64,000 bases of DNA from an uncultured Alteromonadaceae bacterium (GCA_947503265.1 CANNDC010000002.1:310001-374000), one strand, 5' to 3'; positions 25,883-36,001 are shown, counted from the first letter of the stretch. The notes: generated from the sequence alone by a model not told the origin. Translations and numbers: made by a program.

Positions 25883-27549
25883 TTGTTTTTCTTGATTGGG
25901 GGACTCCTGTTCCCCTTGATACTTATTCCCCTCATCGCCTCAGCTATAAATGGTATATCTTCGGCACTTTTTAGATATTGCGGCTCTAATCTGCGCATTG
26001 AATGCTGCTCGTAGCCATAGGCATAAGATAAGACCTCTGCGTCTGAGTTTTTAGTTCCGATAAAAGACAGTCCAACCGAAACACCATGAATTCCACCCAT
26101 AGGCACCGTAGCGTGCGGGTAACCCGCCCGAGCCGCATAACCTCCATAGCCCGGCCAATTATTTGGCCAAACGTCGCCATTTATTGGGTCCACTCTGGGA
26201 ACGGCTAATCCAGAGGGCGCCACCAGCACGGCAACATTGTGTTCAGCTAATAGTTTGTCGATACCATCTTGTCGCGTTGCCTTTTGTACGGTTTCAATGG
26301 CTGTTTGGTACTCCTCACTGTCTAAGCTACCTAAGGCTTGTGAAGCGACAAATATACTTTGGTCATAAAGCGCTAACTCCACCTCTTTGTGGTTAAGATT
26401 AAATGCGATTAATTGTTCTAGAGAACGAGTAGTCACCAGCTCAGGTGACGTTGATGCCAAATAATCGTTTAGACCCTGTTTGAATTCGTACTTGAGAATA
26501 TCATAGGCCATTTTTCCTAGCTTATTTGGCGAGTCTGGTTTTTCATCTATATGAACGAGTACCGCCCCCGCCGCCTCAAGATCAGCCAAAGCCACATCGA
26601 AATGGGCCAATATTGCCGCTTTCTTTCCTTTGGCAAAATTAAGCACTCCTACACGCACACCTTTTAAGGCGTCTTTGGAAAGTCCCGAAGTATAATCTGT
26701 GTCAGGTGTAGTGGTTGCCATGGCATTCATCATCAATGCTGCCCCCATTACCGTTTTCGTCATAGGCCCGGCGGTATCTTGTGAAGCAGAAATAGGGATA
26801 ATATGTTGTTGCGGTACGATACCTACTGTCGGTTTGAACCCAACTATGCCATTTGCGTTTGCAGGGCAAATAATCGAACCATTTGTCTCTGTTCCAACGG
26901 ATGCGGCCGCTAACGAAGCTGCTGTTGCAGCACCAGAGCCGGAACTCGAACCACACGGGTTGCGATCAAGCATATGCGGATTTCTAACTTGCCCACCCAA
27001 TGCACTCCAACCACTCAATGATCCTTCAGAACGAAAATTAGCCCACTGGCTTAGATTGGTTTTGCCTAAAATAATCGCACCTTGGGCTCGTAAACCCGCC
27101 ACAAGAGGGCTATCGCGGCCGGTAATGTTGTCTTTAAGCGCTAAGGCACCTGCCGTAGTCGCAAGCTTGTCTTTGGACTCGATATTGTCTTTCAGTAAAA
27201 CAGGAACGCCATGCAGAGCACCCAGTACTTCACCGGCAGCTCGTTGCATGTCTCGTTCAATAGCCAATTCCATTGCATCGGGGTTGATAGCGATTAAGGA
27301 TTGCAACTTAGGCCCATTTTTGTCGATGTTTTCTATCCGCTGAAGATAAAGCTTCATCAAAGCTTCTGAGCTGATCTCTCCGTTCTCCAGCGCTTCTACA
27401 ATTTCAGGTAAAGAACCAGCAATTATTCCGTTAGCTCGGTAATCAGCCACTTCCTGCACCTGTGGTTTAGGTTCAGATTTTTCGGCTACCGGTGAACAAG
27501 CAGAAATGACAAAGCCACTAGTTATAACAAGAACGAGTATATGCTTCAT
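25879..27549 (-). CDS. lipoprotein amidase, amidase-signature family
   Basis: 556 residues. A lipoprotein signal (LVLVITSGFVISAC, lipidated Cys18) is followed by the amidase-signature domain. The Ser-cisSer-Lys triad is present: Lys120 in VLLKDN, the Gly/Ser block CGSSSGSGAA at residues 199-208, and the nucleophile Ser225 in TNGSIICPA. Unlike GatA it is exported, so it should hydrolyse amides in the periplasm or outer envelope. No gatC or gatB nearby. Substrate unknown. Confidence 0.88.
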   Translation of the reverse strand: MKHILVLVITSGFVISACSPVAEKSEPKPQVQEVADYRANGIIAGSLPEIVEALENGEISSEALMKLYLQRIENIDKNGPKLQSLIAINPDAMELAIERDMQRAAGEVLGALHGVPVLLKDNIESKDKLATTAGALALKDNITGRDSPLVAGLRAQGAIILGKTNLSQWANFRSEGSLSGWSALGGQVRNPHMLDRNPCGSSSGSGAATAASLAAASVGTETNGSIICPANANGIVGFKPTVGIVPQQHIIPISASQDTAGPMTKTVMGAALMMNAMATTTPDTDYTSGLSKDALKGVRVGVLNFAKGKKAAILAHFDVALADLEAAGAVLVHIDEKPDSPNKLGKMAYDILKYEFKQGLNDYLASTSPELVTTRSLEQLIAFNLNHKEVELALYDQSIFVASQALGSLDSEEYQTAIETVQKATRQDGIDKLLAEHNVAVLVAPSGLAVPRVDPINGDVWPNNWPGYGGYAARAGYPHATVPMGGIHGVSVGLSFIGTKNSDAEVLSYAYGYEQHSMRRLEPQYLKSAEDIPFIAEAMRGISIKGNRSPPIKKNN

Positions 27550-27626
27550 AGAAGTACTTCTAGAATAATTTTTGATGATATGAAGCTAAAGAAATTGTGT
27601 GATTTTTGCAAGGGATTATGGCTCCT

Positions 27627-28154
27627 TCAAAAATCAGGTATTTGTAGAATATGTTTAGCAATTTGCTCGTCTGATTGACCTGAGTAGCGTTTTTTAAATT
27701 CCTCATGCAAAAACGCATCTTGATTAATTTGCTCAATCAAAACTTTCACCTGCAATTCATTCACAGAGGATGTTTGATATCGATTGATAATATGCTGTTT
27801 CAAACTTGGATAATCATCGCTGGCCAATACTTTGGCAAATTGAACTGTATAAGTTTTAACTAGTGAAATTCTCCGTTCAGTTATTTTATTCACTGCTGCC
27901 AGAGTGAATTGATTATTGGAGGCATTATCGATTTCTATAAAATAGTCTTCACTATTTTTAACCAAAATTGCAATTGCTTTTTGTTTCTGAGCTAGGCTAG
28001 CTTTTGGATCTTCAATGAAAATGGAGGCAATTAGCTGCTCAGGCAGGGCTTTTACTTCATTAGGTAAATCAATAATGTCAGGAGTCGAGTAATCAAACTC
28101 TAGCACTGCATAGGTCAATAGGCATCCTAGTAACAAGCCGACAAAGGATTTCAT
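27627..28154 (-). CDS. hypothetical exported protein
   Basis: 175 residues, not recognised. An N-terminal signal or anchor (SFVGLLLGCLLTYAVLEF) precedes an all-helical, soluble-looking domain with no cysteines and no clear motif. It stands alone on the minus strand, about 80 bases upstream of the amidase and possibly co-transcribed with it. Confidence 0.6.
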   Translation of the reverse strand: MKSFVGLLLGCLLTYAVLEFDYSTPDIIDLPNEVKALPEQLIASIFIEDPKASLAQKQKAIAILVKNSEDYFIEIDNASNNQFTLAAVNKITERRISLVKTYTVQFAKVLASDDYPSLKQHIINRYQTSSVNELQVKVLIEQINQDAFLHEEFKKRYSGQSDEQIAKHILQIPDF

Positions 28155-28217
28155 GATAATTTCCGGTTAGGAAGTGTCATATTGAATTTTAGTCTACGCA
28201 ATTAGCTTCGGCTCTGA

Positions 28218-28442
28218 AAAATAAAAATATCTGAAGAGGATGCCTTTAAAAACTACCCATATACTTATCAAAGCCTTTGTGATGTCTTAAGAAAGCGTTT
28301 TAAAGATTTCAAACAAAATAAGCAATTTAATGAACTCATAAGAGAGCTTAAAGTGAAGGGTGATAAATTTTGTAAAGACGGAAGATTGGAGCCAGATAAT
28401 CCTAAAAGCCTGTATAAGATGTTTACCACAGTAGAATTGTAG
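28218..28442 (+). pseudogene. C-terminal remnant of an unidentified protein
   Basis: A 74-codon open stretch without a start codon reads EEDAFKNYPYTYQSLCDVL, then RFKDFKQNKQFNELIRELK, and ends LEPDNPKSLYKMFTTVEL. Its coherent charged/aromatic pattern looks like a real protein terminus, and YPY...FKQN..FN and PDNPKS read like a conserved domain of larger helix-rich proteins. I cannot name the family. The opposite strand has a Phe/Ile-rich frame that is its shadow. Left over from a deleted gene. Confidence 0.45.
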
Positions 28443-28532
28443 AAGAATTTGATAAGTACTATAAACGTGCATAGTCATGTAACAAGTTTACCCCTAAGGA
28501 TAAAAAACGCATGGCGTCCGTTCCTTATCTTT

Positions 28533-28570
28533 GGGAGACCGCCGCCTGCGTGGCAGTGACGGGCTATCCC
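28533..28570. repeat. GC-rich REP-like patch
   Basis: In an otherwise AT-rich gap, GGGAGACCGCCGCCTGCGTG continues to a short inverted TCCC end. The CGTCAYTGCCACGCAGGCGG-like core, read on the minus strand, is reminiscent of dispersed extragenic palindromic repeats. Only one copy is in the window, so the call is tentative. The rest of the gap between the remnant and tdk holds nothing recognised. Confidence 0.3.
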
Positions 28571-28609
28571 TTGGTAATCACACCACTTCAACTAGTGCCA
28601 GTGAAAACG

Positions 28610-29185
28610 CTACCAAACTAATTCTTTGAAATGGCTTCTACACATGGATTCGTAGGTGTCATTTCCGCCAACCTGAACTTGAGCGCCTTCTTTCACTGGT
28701 TTGCCATTTTCGTCTCTTCGCACCACAAAATTGGCTTTCCTACCACAGTGACAAACCGTTTTAAGTTCAAACATTTTGTCTGCCCACGCCAATAAGTAAT
28801 GGCTCCCTTCGAATGTTTCACCCAAAAAGTCTGTTCTGAGGCCGTATGCTAGTACCGGAATATCAAGATCATCTACTACGGTTGTTAATTGCTTTACCTG
28901 TTGTTTCGACAAAAACTGCGCTTCATCAATTAAAATGCAATCAATTTTTCCTGACTTTAATAGCGATTGACAATATTCAACCATATCTGTGTCTTTAGTG
29001 AATAAATTGGCAACTGCATCAAGGCCAATACGAGAGGCAACTTTACCTTTTTCAAAGCGATCATCCAACGCGGCGGTAAAGATTTCGGCTCGCATACCTC
29101 GTTCTTTATAGTTATAGGCGGATTGTAACAGTGAGGTAGATTTACCCGCATTCATTGCGGAATAATAAAAATAAAGTTGTGCCAT
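28610..29185 (-). CDS. tdk: thymidine kinase
   Basis: Phosphorylates thymidine to dTMP with ATP (type II thymidine kinase, tetrameric). The 191 residues show the P-loop [12 protein letters not shown], the Walker B/DEAQ segment LIDEAQFLS, the lid motif [10 protein letters not shown], and the zinc-binding cysteines CHC and CRSH near the C-terminus. Transcribed toward the gene-remnant gap. Confidence 0.95.
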   Translation of the reverse strand: MAQLYFYYSAMNAGKSTSLLQSAYNYKERGMRAEIFTAALDDRFEKGKVASRIGLDAVANLFTKDTDMVEYCQSLLKSGKIDCILIDEAQFLSKQQVKQLTTVVDDLDIPVLAYGLRTDFLGETFEGSHYLLAWADKMFELKTVCHCGRKANFVVRRDENGKPVKEGAQVQVGGNDTYESMCRSHFKELVW

Positions 29186-29198
29186 TAGTCATTCCAGA

Positions 29199-31214
29199 TC
29201 ATTTTTCTAAAGAGTCTAGCCATCCACTGATATCATCATTAACCATTGGTTTTGCAAATAGAAAGCCTTGTAGATAGTCAACGCCCATTTCACTTAACAC
29301 TTTTGCTTCATAGTCGTTTTCAATACCCTCGGCAACCGTTTTACAGCCAAATTCCTTAGCAATAAAGAGTGTTGCTCGAATAATAGCTTCTCCCCCTTTT
29401 GAGATATTGCTGACAAAAGAACGATCGATTTTAATGGTATCAAAGTTGAGGGTTTGCAATTGGCTTAATGAAGAGTACCCCGTTCCAAAATCATCGATAG
29501 AAACTTGCACATTTCTTGCCTTAATCGCATTGAGTTGCGCGCGAACTTTGGCTTTGTTGTCCGCAAACATTGATTCTGTTATTTCAACATGCAGCCTCTC
29601 TGCAGCCAATCCACTGGTTTTAATCGCCTTATCCAATGTGCCAATAAAGTTGTCAGCCAATAGCTGGATGATGGATACGTTGACGGATACACAGGCATCT
29701 TGACTGTGTCGCCATTGACTCGCATCAATACATGCACGGTTTAATACCCAAGCACCTATCTCATGAATAAAACCGGACTGTTCTGCCAAGGGAATAAATA
29801 CGTCAGGGCCAATTGGCTTGCCATTGAAGTTCCATCTTAATAGTGCTTCATAAGACCAGGGTTTATTCGTTTCAAAACACATTATCGGCTGGTAGCAAAG
29901 ATGGAGTTGTTTTTTTGCGATTGCTTGTTGCAATCCGCTTCTTAAATCTTCCAGATCTTTCAAATTTTGATATAGATCTTGCGAAAACATTTTAGGATCC
30001 GTTTCGTGGAGGCGCTTTTGCTCGAACATCGCAAAATCCGCCAACTGGATCAGTTCAAATTCGTCTTTCGTGTGCTCTGGGTACATTGCTATGCCGATAG
30101 ATGCGCTCAAGTGAAGTTGATTCGACATTATGTCTAGGGGTTGCGCGATTCTTGATTGTACGGCCTGAGCTACTGAAATGGCACTTTCTTGTTGCGCATA
30201 AGGCAATAACATTAAGAATTCATCACCGCCCCAACGGCCAGCACTGTAGTCATTGGCAAAATCGCCAAGTCGATTAGCTATTTCAATTAAAACAGCATCA
30301 CCAACTTTGTGACCAAGAGTATCATTGATATTTTTGAATCCATTTAAATCGATGAACAATAACGCAAGGGAATGATCACGCTTGGTACTGTTAAAAGCGG
30401 TTAGTTTGAGTTGCTGAACAAACGCGGCGCGGTTATACAAACCTGTAAGAGGGTCAAGGTTCGATAACTGACGAATTCTCTCAGTTCGTCGCTCAACTTC
30501 ACGTTCTAGGGAAGAGTTAGATTCATTCAGTTTACTGTAAGCTTCACTTAATTCGTCGTGCACTTCGTCTATTTGAGACATCTCATCACGCATTTTGGCA
30601 ATAAGATCGATATTTTCTACTTTTAGGCGCATGGTTTCTCTGGTGACTCTAGCTGCTCTTAGCCCAGCGAGAGACATTACGCCAGCAAATATAAGCCCCA
30701 TCATGCCGAGATAAAAACGATTCTCAATACCAGATGAAAGAGCCATCACGCATACAGGTAACAGGGTTGTCACAATGAATATCAGCGATGCATATCTAAA
30801 ACTGGACAATAAGGTTGTTGTGCCTCCAGCCAGCGCCAGTAACACCGCCATTAAGCTTGCAAACTCAATTTCACTTAACGATTCAAAAAACAGGATCGGA
30901 TACAGACTCCAAATGATTGCTGTCATTATGTAGCCAGCAAAAATACGCTGTAACGCTAGTTTGGCATTGTATTCTTTACCACGTAAATTTTGGTACCAGT
31001 AGAAGGTGTCACAAGAGCGCACGAAGATGACAATAAAACTGAGCCCCAACCATACCAGTTTCGATTCATACTGTTGTTCTGAGGAAAAGCCAAAGACAAG
31101 TATTGAAGCGGCAAGCAAAGTACCCAGCATGCTACCAAAAATATTTTTGTAAATGAGCTGTGCTGAGTCTCTGTCAATGGTTGTCACATTGTCTTGCGCT
31201 GTATTAATAACCAA
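29199..31214 (-). CDS. membrane GGDEF-EAL cyclic-di-GMP protein
   Basis: 671 residues. Five to seven membrane helices lie in residues 25-195, followed by a short coiled coil (200-245), a GGDEF domain with intact GGDEF in GRWGGDEFLML, and an EAL domain with the EALLRW motif and the catalytic acidic block IDDFGTGYSSL. Both motifs look active, so synthesis and breakdown of c-di-GMP are both possible. The start is uncertain: TTG 31214 has AAGG too close, and a GTG at 31187 is the alternative. Ends 13 bases before tdk on the same strand. Confidence 0.87.
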   Translation of the reverse strand: MVINTAQDNVTTIDRDSAQLIYKNIFGSMLGTLLAASILVFGFSSEQQYESKLVWLGLSFIVIFVRSCDTFYWYQNLRGKEYNAKLALQRIFAGYIMTAIIWSLYPILFFESLSEIEFASLMAVLLALAGGTTTLLSSFRYASLIFIVTTLLPVCVMALSSGIENRFYLGMMGLIFAGVMSLAGLRAARVTRETMRLKVENIDLIAKMRDEMSQIDEVHDELSEAYSKLNESNSSLEREVERRTERIRQLSNLDPLTGLYNRAAFVQQLKLTAFNSTKRDHSLALLFIDLNGFKNINDTLGHKVGDAVLIEIANRLGDFANDYSAGRWGGDEFLMLLPYAQQESAISVAQAVQSRIAQPLDIMSNQLHLSASIGIAMYPEHTKDEFELIQLADFAMFEQKRLHETDPKMFSQDLYQNLKDLEDLRSGLQQAIAKKQLHLCYQPIMCFETNKPWSYEALLRWNFNGKPIGPDVFIPLAEQSGFIHEIGAWVLNRACIDASQWRHSQDACVSVNVSIIQLLADNFIGTLDKAIKTSGLAAERLHVEITESMFADNKAKVRAQLNAIKARNVQVSIDDFGTGYSSLSQLQTLNFDTIKIDRSFVSNISKGGEAIIRATLFIAKEFGCKTVAEGIENDYEAKVLSEMGVDYLQGFLFAKPMVNDDISGWLDSLEK

Positions 31215-31288
31215 ACCTTGTACACATCAATAAACTGGAATTGCGGCGAATAGAAAGTATAAGACAATTACTCATAACTTCCGCATGT

Positions 31289-32509
31289 TTAACGCTTTTT
31301 AGCTTTCTTAGGACGCTTAACCTTTTTCTTCTCTGACTTGGGCTTCTTCTTTTTAACGGGTGGTCTAGCTTCCTTATGCTTAGGTCTTAATTCTTCAATT
31401 ACCCGGCGTTTTAATCTTTGCTTAGTGTAACGTTCAATTTTGGCAAGAATACCCATGTCATGGGCTTCTGCGATAGATATCGCAATTCCTTTTTTACCCG
31501 CCCGCGCTGTTCTACCTATTCTATGTACATAAATATCGGCGGTTCTTGGCAGATCATAATTGATAACATGGCTAATATTTTCAACATCAATTCCTCTAGA
31601 TGCAACGTCTGTGGCCAACAATATTTTGATCTCGCCACTTTTAAATCGAGCTAGTGCATCTATGCGCTTGTCTTGGGGCATTTCCCCTTGCAACCAAATA
31701 ACCTTGAAACCGTCCCGTTCGAGCATTTGTTTCAATTGATTTAATCGATCCCGTGTTTTAACGAAGACGACAGCAGTTTCAATTTGATTGGCAAGTATAT
31801 TCTTTAGAAGAGCATATTTGTGGGCAGGATCGTCTGCCAAATGGACCCATTGCAAGATTTTGGCATTTTCTTTGCGCGAAGGAGAGGCTTCTATAAATAC
31901 TGGATTTGTTAAAAGCTCTTGAGAGAATCGGTTAATTCCTGCGCCTTCTAATGTTGCAGAAAACAACATACTTTGTTTTCGCCATCTTGCTTCGGCGGAT
32001 ATCTGATTGACGATGGCGGAAAAGCCCATGTCTAGCATTCGGTCAGCTTCGTCGAGAATCAAACATTCAATTTCTCTACAATCAAAACTTTCTGTTTCTA
32101 TGTGTTCAAACAATCGACCGGGTGTGGCAACCAAAATGTCGAGATTCTTATCCAAAGTATCTCTATCAGTACCATAATTGATACCGCCGGTTATCACGCC
32201 GCATTCCAGTTCCGTAAATTGAGCAATCAATTTTGCTTGCTCATACACTTGCAATGCGAGTTCACGGGTTGGAGTCAGAATCAAAATACGACATGAGCCA
32301 GGTTGTTGACGAGGGAAATCTAGTAAAAATTGACATGCAGGAAGTAAAAATGCGGCGGTTTTTCCCGTACCAGTTGGCGCGTTTGCTAATATGTCTTGCC
32401 CCTCCATTGCAGGAGGAATGACTAAACTTTGAATACTGGTAGGAGACTTGAATCCCATTTCCGTGACGGCTTGGCATAGTCTGTCGTCTAGATCTAACTG
32501 ATCAAACAT
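31289..32509 (-). CDS. srmB: DEAD-box RNA helicase SrmB
   Basis: ATP-dependent RNA helicase that helps assemble the large ribosomal subunit. Motifs in order: Q-motif region SPTSIQSLVIPPAM, motif I APTGTGKT, PTREL, DEAD in LILDEADRMLDMGF, SAT, ARGIDV, and HRIGRTARAG. It follows E. coli SrmB closely (LLDFPRQQPG, RWRKQSMLFSATLEG, VIEELRPK) and ends in a Lys-rich tail. The 406 residues compare with 444 because the basic tail is shorter. Monocistronic by appearance. Confidence 0.92.
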   Translation of the reverse strand: MFDQLDLDDRLCQAVTEMGFKSPTSIQSLVIPPAMEGQDILANAPTGTGKTAAFLLPACQFLLDFPRQQPGSCRILILTPTRELALQVYEQAKLIAQFTELECGVITGGINYGTDRDTLDKNLDILVATPGRLFEHIETESFDCREIECLILDEADRMLDMGFSAIVNQISAEARWRKQSMLFSATLEGAGINRFSQELLTNPVFIEASPSRKENAKILQWVHLADDPAHKYALLKNILANQIETAVVFVKTRDRLNQLKQMLERDGFKVIWLQGEMPQDKRIDALARFKSGEIKILLATDVASRGIDVENISHVINYDLPRTADIYVHRIGRTARAGKKGIAISIAEAHDMGILAKIERYTKQRLKRRVIEELRPKHKEARPPVKKKKPKSEKKKVKRPKKAKKR

Positions 32510-32571
32510 AAATTCTCGTTGTTATACTTTAGATGGTTTTAATTGGTGAGCTCTGCGCGGTAGATTATATA

Positions 32572-33825
32572 TTATCCTGTATTCAGGGTCTTTTCATTTT
32601 TCACTGCTGCAATGGCTTTGATTCGTAATTCATCAATGCGCTTTTTAATCTCTGGCCCTGTCAACTTAGGTCTGCCTTCTGCGGTTTGCAAAGCATCTTT
32701 GGCCTTGACAGACTGGGCTGCATGATAGGTTTCTAACATATAGTCGGCTTGTTGATACTCAATATCTTCAAAACCCGTTCTTCCCCGTGCATCTGCTTTG
32801 CAAGTTATCAATAACTGCTTAAATCTATCCGGTTTTCGCCAAGCATCACACTTATTCAATACTTTAAGCACAGTAGCGGGCTTTAATTCATACGCTCGAT
32901 GGACATGACTATGGAATTCACTCATTAGTAGCGCCAATTGTCGACAGTCATTTGGTACTTTTAATCTATCACTGACCTGGTCGATTGCGGCTAGACCTAG
33001 TTGTTCATGACCCCGATGAGAAGGCCATAGTTCAGGATCGGTAAGACCTTTGCCGAGATCATGAACCAATGCCGCGAATCGAATTGTTAGGGCGTCAGAC
33101 AATTTACTCGCTTGTTGCAGCACCATCATGGTGTGAACTCCTGTGTCGATTTCAGGATGCCATTGGGCTGGATTTGGAATTCCCCAAAGCTTGTCTAACT
33201 CAGGAAGCCAAACGGCTAACGCACCACATTCACGCAATATTTCGAAATAAACTTCTGGATTTTGTTCGAGTAAAGCACGGCTGGTTTCTTTCCAAACACG
33301 CTCTGCAGTAAGTTGTTCTAATTCACCATCACTGACAATATTCTTCATGAGTGCCATGGTTTCTTCAGCTACCGTGAATCCGTATTGATGGTATCTGGCC
33401 GCAAATCTTGCGACTCGCAAAACGCGCAGTGGATCTTCGACAAAAGCAGCAGACACATGGCGAAGTTTACGGGCTGCTAAATCATCTTGTCCGCCATAGG
33501 GGTCAATAATTTGCTGGTTTTCATCAGATGCCATCGCGTTAATCGTCAGATCGCGCCTGAGTAAATCTTGTTCTAAGGTTACCTCAGGACTAGCCGTGCA
33601 TTCAAAGCCTGTATAACCTTTACCACTTTTTCGTTCAGTGCGGGCTAGCGCATATTCTTCCTTGGTGTTTGGGTGCAAAAACACTGGGAAATCACTTCCC
33701 ACTTGTTGAAAACCTGCTTCAATCATATTTTCAGTACTCGCACCTACGACAACCCAATCTCGATCAGTCACTTTTCGACCGAGCAAAAAGTCTCGTACTG
33801 CACCACCAACAAGATATGTTTTCAT
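32572..33825 (-). CDS. cca: multifunctional CCA tRNA nucleotidyltransferase
   Basis: Adds or repairs the CCA 3' end of tRNAs. The nucleotidyltransferase head contains LVGGAVRD and the metal-binding Asp pair in TDRDW, followed by RRDLTINAMA and the RVLRVARFAAR neck. The C-terminal HD domain (ALVHDLGKGL) gives the gammaproteobacterial multifunctional form with phosphohydrolase activity. 417 residues compares with 412 in E. coli. Confidence 0.95.
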   Translation of the reverse strand: MKTYLVGGAVRDFLLGRKVTDRDWVVVGASTENMIEAGFQQVGSDFPVFLHPNTKEEYALARTERKSGKGYTGFECTASPEVTLEQDLLRRDLTINAMASDENQQIIDPYGGQDDLAARKLRHVSAAFVEDPLRVLRVARFAARYHQYGFTVAEETMALMKNIVSDGELEQLTAERVWKETSRALLEQNPEVYFEILRECGALAVWLPELDKLWGIPNPAQWHPEIDTGVHTMMVLQQASKLSDALTIRFAALVHDLGKGLTDPELWPSHRGHEQLGLAAIDQVSDRLKVPNDCRQLALLMSEFHSHVHRAYELKPATVLKVLNKCDAWRKPDRFKQLLITCKADARGRTGFEDIEYQQADYMLETYHAAQSVKAKDALQTAEGRPKLTGPEIKKRIDELRIKAIAAVKNEKTLNTG

Positions 33826-33953
33826 TTACGCCAAACTACTCCCTTTATTCTTCACTATTATGCCCGATTAATGTTTAGTTTACTGCCTTTGACTTCAATT
33901 CAAATAGCCGTTACCTTATTTAACGCTCTGGTTTATTGGCAACATTACGAAAC

Positions 33954-34865
33954 ATGTACTTAAACTTTTTTGGATTATCGGATAATCCATTTTCCATCGC
34001 TCCAAACCCTGAATATCTTTATATGAGTCCGCGTCATAAAGAGGCTCTTGCACATCTTACTTTTGGTCTCAGAGAAAGTGGTGGATTTGTGATGTTAACC
34101 GGAGAAGTGGGAACGGGTAAAACCACGGTTTCACGAAAATTGCTTCAACAGTTACCAAGCAATACTCAGGTGGCAATGATTTTGAATCCTGCTTTGTCTG
34201 CAATCGAGCTTTTGGCGACCATTTGCGATGAACTAAAAATTCGATATTTGAAAAGACAAGCCAGCCTAAAATACTTCACGGATAAAATTCTGAATAAATT
34301 GGCCACCAATCATCAACATGATATCAACACAATTTTAATCATAGATGAAGCGCAACACTTGATGCCCGAAGTGCTTGAACAACTGCGCTTGTTGACTAAT
34401 TTGGAAACCAATAGAGAAAAACTGTTGAAAGTTGTTTTAATTGGTCAGCCAGAGCTACAGGTATTGTTAAAACGCAACGAATTAAGGCAACTAGCACAAA
34501 GAATAACCGCTAGATACCACTTGCTGCCATTATCTGGTGCAGAAGTTAAAAATTACATTAGCCATCGACTGTCGGTCGCCGATGGCAATCAAGATTTATT
34601 TAGCTCCTCAACGATTCAAGCCGCTTATCAAATTACCGGAGGCATTCCGCGCGTTATAAATCTGTTATGCGACCGTGCTTTAACCCTCAGTTTTACCAAA
34701 CAACATGCAAGAGTTAGAAGACACATTTTTATCGCTGCTGCGAGACAAATTCTGGGTGATGATGTAGTCAAGCAAAGGCAAGGCAAGCAATGGTCAATAA
34801 TCGTCTTAACTACTTTTATTTTATCCGCCGCAATCGGATATTTAATTGGTGGTTGGTATGGCTAA
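33954..34865 (+). CDS. gspA: GspA/ExeA-like AAA ATPase of type II secretion
   Basis: 303 residues. The opening MYLNFFGLSDNPFSIAPNPE and YLYMSPRHKEALAHL is the hallmark of ExeA/GspA, the ATPase that with ExeB helps insert the secretin through peptidoglycan. Walker A is GEVGTGKT and Walker B LIIDEAQHL. A single C-terminal membrane helix (IIVLTTFILSAAIGYLIGG) is present, but the long periplasmic peptidoglycan-binding part of ExeA is missing. The ATG chosen begins at the family's usual position; a TTG six codons earlier is in frame. The end overlaps gspB by 8 bases. Confidence 0.82.
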   Translation: MYLNFFGLSDNPFSIAPNPEYLYMSPRHKEALAHLTFGLRESGGFVMLTGEVGTGKTTVSRKLLQQLPSNTQVAMILNPALSAIELLATICDELKIRYLKRQASLKYFTDKILNKLATNHQHDINTILIIDEAQHLMPEVLEQLRLLTNLETNREKLLKVVLIGQPELQVLLKRNELRQLAQRITARYHLLPLSGAEVKNYISHRLSVADGNQDLFSSSTIQAAYQITGGIPRVINLLCDRALTLSFTKQHARVRRHIFIAAARQILGDDVVKQRQGKQWSIIVLTTFILSAAIGYLIGGWYG

Positions 34866-35982
34866 AAATATAAAAATTGATCAGTTGAAGCCTGGCATGG
34901 TGATTATTAAGGTCACTGAACAAAATGGCCCCGTCAAGATTAAAAAATCTGGTGTCGTGAGTAGTAAAGACATGGTCAAAGCACTCAGCGAAATGGGAGT
35001 GTTGGAAGTTGAAATTGATCCGGATATCACGGTTGATTTAAAACAACCCAAAATCACTAAATCGAAAACTCAGCAGTTGCTTGAAGACACCAAAACACTC
35101 ACTCATGACGTTGAAAACAGTGTATCAGAACAGTTTAATCGGAACTTATTTTTGCCATCGGTTCAGGAGTTACCCGAAGCATGGCAGTACTATGGTAAGA
35201 AAGCAGTTATAATCTGTTTGGTTATTCTAGGCGGTTTGGGGGCGGGTTTTTCAGCATCACAAGTCCCGCTCTGGATGCAGGCTTTGAATACCAACGATCA
35301 GTTAGTTGACGGTTCCCAGCAGCCACAGCAATCCAGTCCTCAACAAAATATCCAGACTCAGCAAGATGCCCAAGCCCAGCAAGACGTCCAAGCTCAGCAA
35401 GATACGTTAGATTCAACGGAATCAGGCTCGTCATCGGAGAGTTTAAATAACAGCCAGACAGCCGCTGTTGAAATACCTATTAATCAGCCCGCAACAGTCG
35501 TGCTAACAGACGAGCAGTCAGACCAGCAATCAGCAGAGCCACCGCAAGTTGCGCAAGTTGATACGCAAAATGTGGAACTTGTTGAAAACAATCAAACTAG
35601 CCCGGAGCCAGAGTCCAATATATCCCCTGAGTTGTTAAAACGTTTTCAAGATGCCGTTGAATCTTTGGAGTCTGATTCTAGAAACGATACTTCAGCTAAT
35701 GATGTATCAAATGATTCCAGTTACGATCAAGCGCTGATTAGAGATGTTAAACCAGTACACGAGCTTCCTGCTTGGGCACTAACCCGTCTTCCGAGTATGT
35801 CTTTCTCCACACACATGTACGCCTCTGCGCCAAAAGATAGATGGGTCAGAGTCAATGGGCGAAGAGTGACCGAAGGCCAAGAAATAGATGCTGGATTGGT
35901 TGTTATTGGTATTGAACCTCAGCACGTTATTTTAAATTTTGAAGGTCAGGAATTTCGTATGGATGCACTTTCTGATTGGTAA
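34858..35982 (+). CDS. gspB: GspB-like protein with an N-terminal DUF3391-type domain
   Basis: 374 residues. The C-terminus (about 305-374: LPAWALTRLPSMSFSTHMYA, then WVRVNGRRVTEGQEI) is the GspB/ExeB domain that partners GspA. A membrane helix lies near residues 115-140, followed by a long Gln/Ser/Glu-rich linker. The first 55 residues (IKIDQLKPGMVIIKVTEQNG..KIKKSGVVSSKDMVKAL) are a DUF3391-type domain normally found at the front of HD-GYP proteins. The neighbouring HD-GYP gene carries the same domain, so a domain swap or fusion is likely. Translationally coupled to gspA. Confidence 0.8.
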   Translation: MAKNIKIDQLKPGMVIIKVTEQNGPVKIKKSGVVSSKDMVKALSEMGVLEVEIDPDITVDLKQPKITKSKTQQLLEDTKTLTHDVENSVSEQFNRNLFLPSVQELPEAWQYYGKKAVIICLVILGGLGAGFSASQVPLWMQALNTNDQLVDGSQQPQQSSPQQNIQTQQDAQAQQDVQAQQDTLDSTESGSSSESLNNSQTAAVEIPINQPATVVLTDEQSDQQSAEPPQVAQVDTQNVELVENNQTSPEPESNISPELLKRFQDAVESLESDSRNDTSANDVSNDSSYDQALIRDVKPVHELPAWALTRLPSMSFSTHMYASAPKDRWVRVNGRRVTEGQEIDAGLVVIGIEPQHVILNFEGQEFRMDALSDW

Positions 35983-36001
35983 CCCGTATATCAATCGGTT
36001 A

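Noticed and set aside
26699..27343. Long open frame opposite the amidase gene
   Set aside because: It is the antisense shadow of a well-supported amidase-signature gene; composition is typical of an off-frame translation and it has no motif.
28287..28478. Minus-strand frame rich in Phe and Ile in the gap before tdk
   Set aside because: The plus strand over the same bases gives a coherent protein-like C-terminus; the minus frame looks like its complement and lacks a ribosome site.
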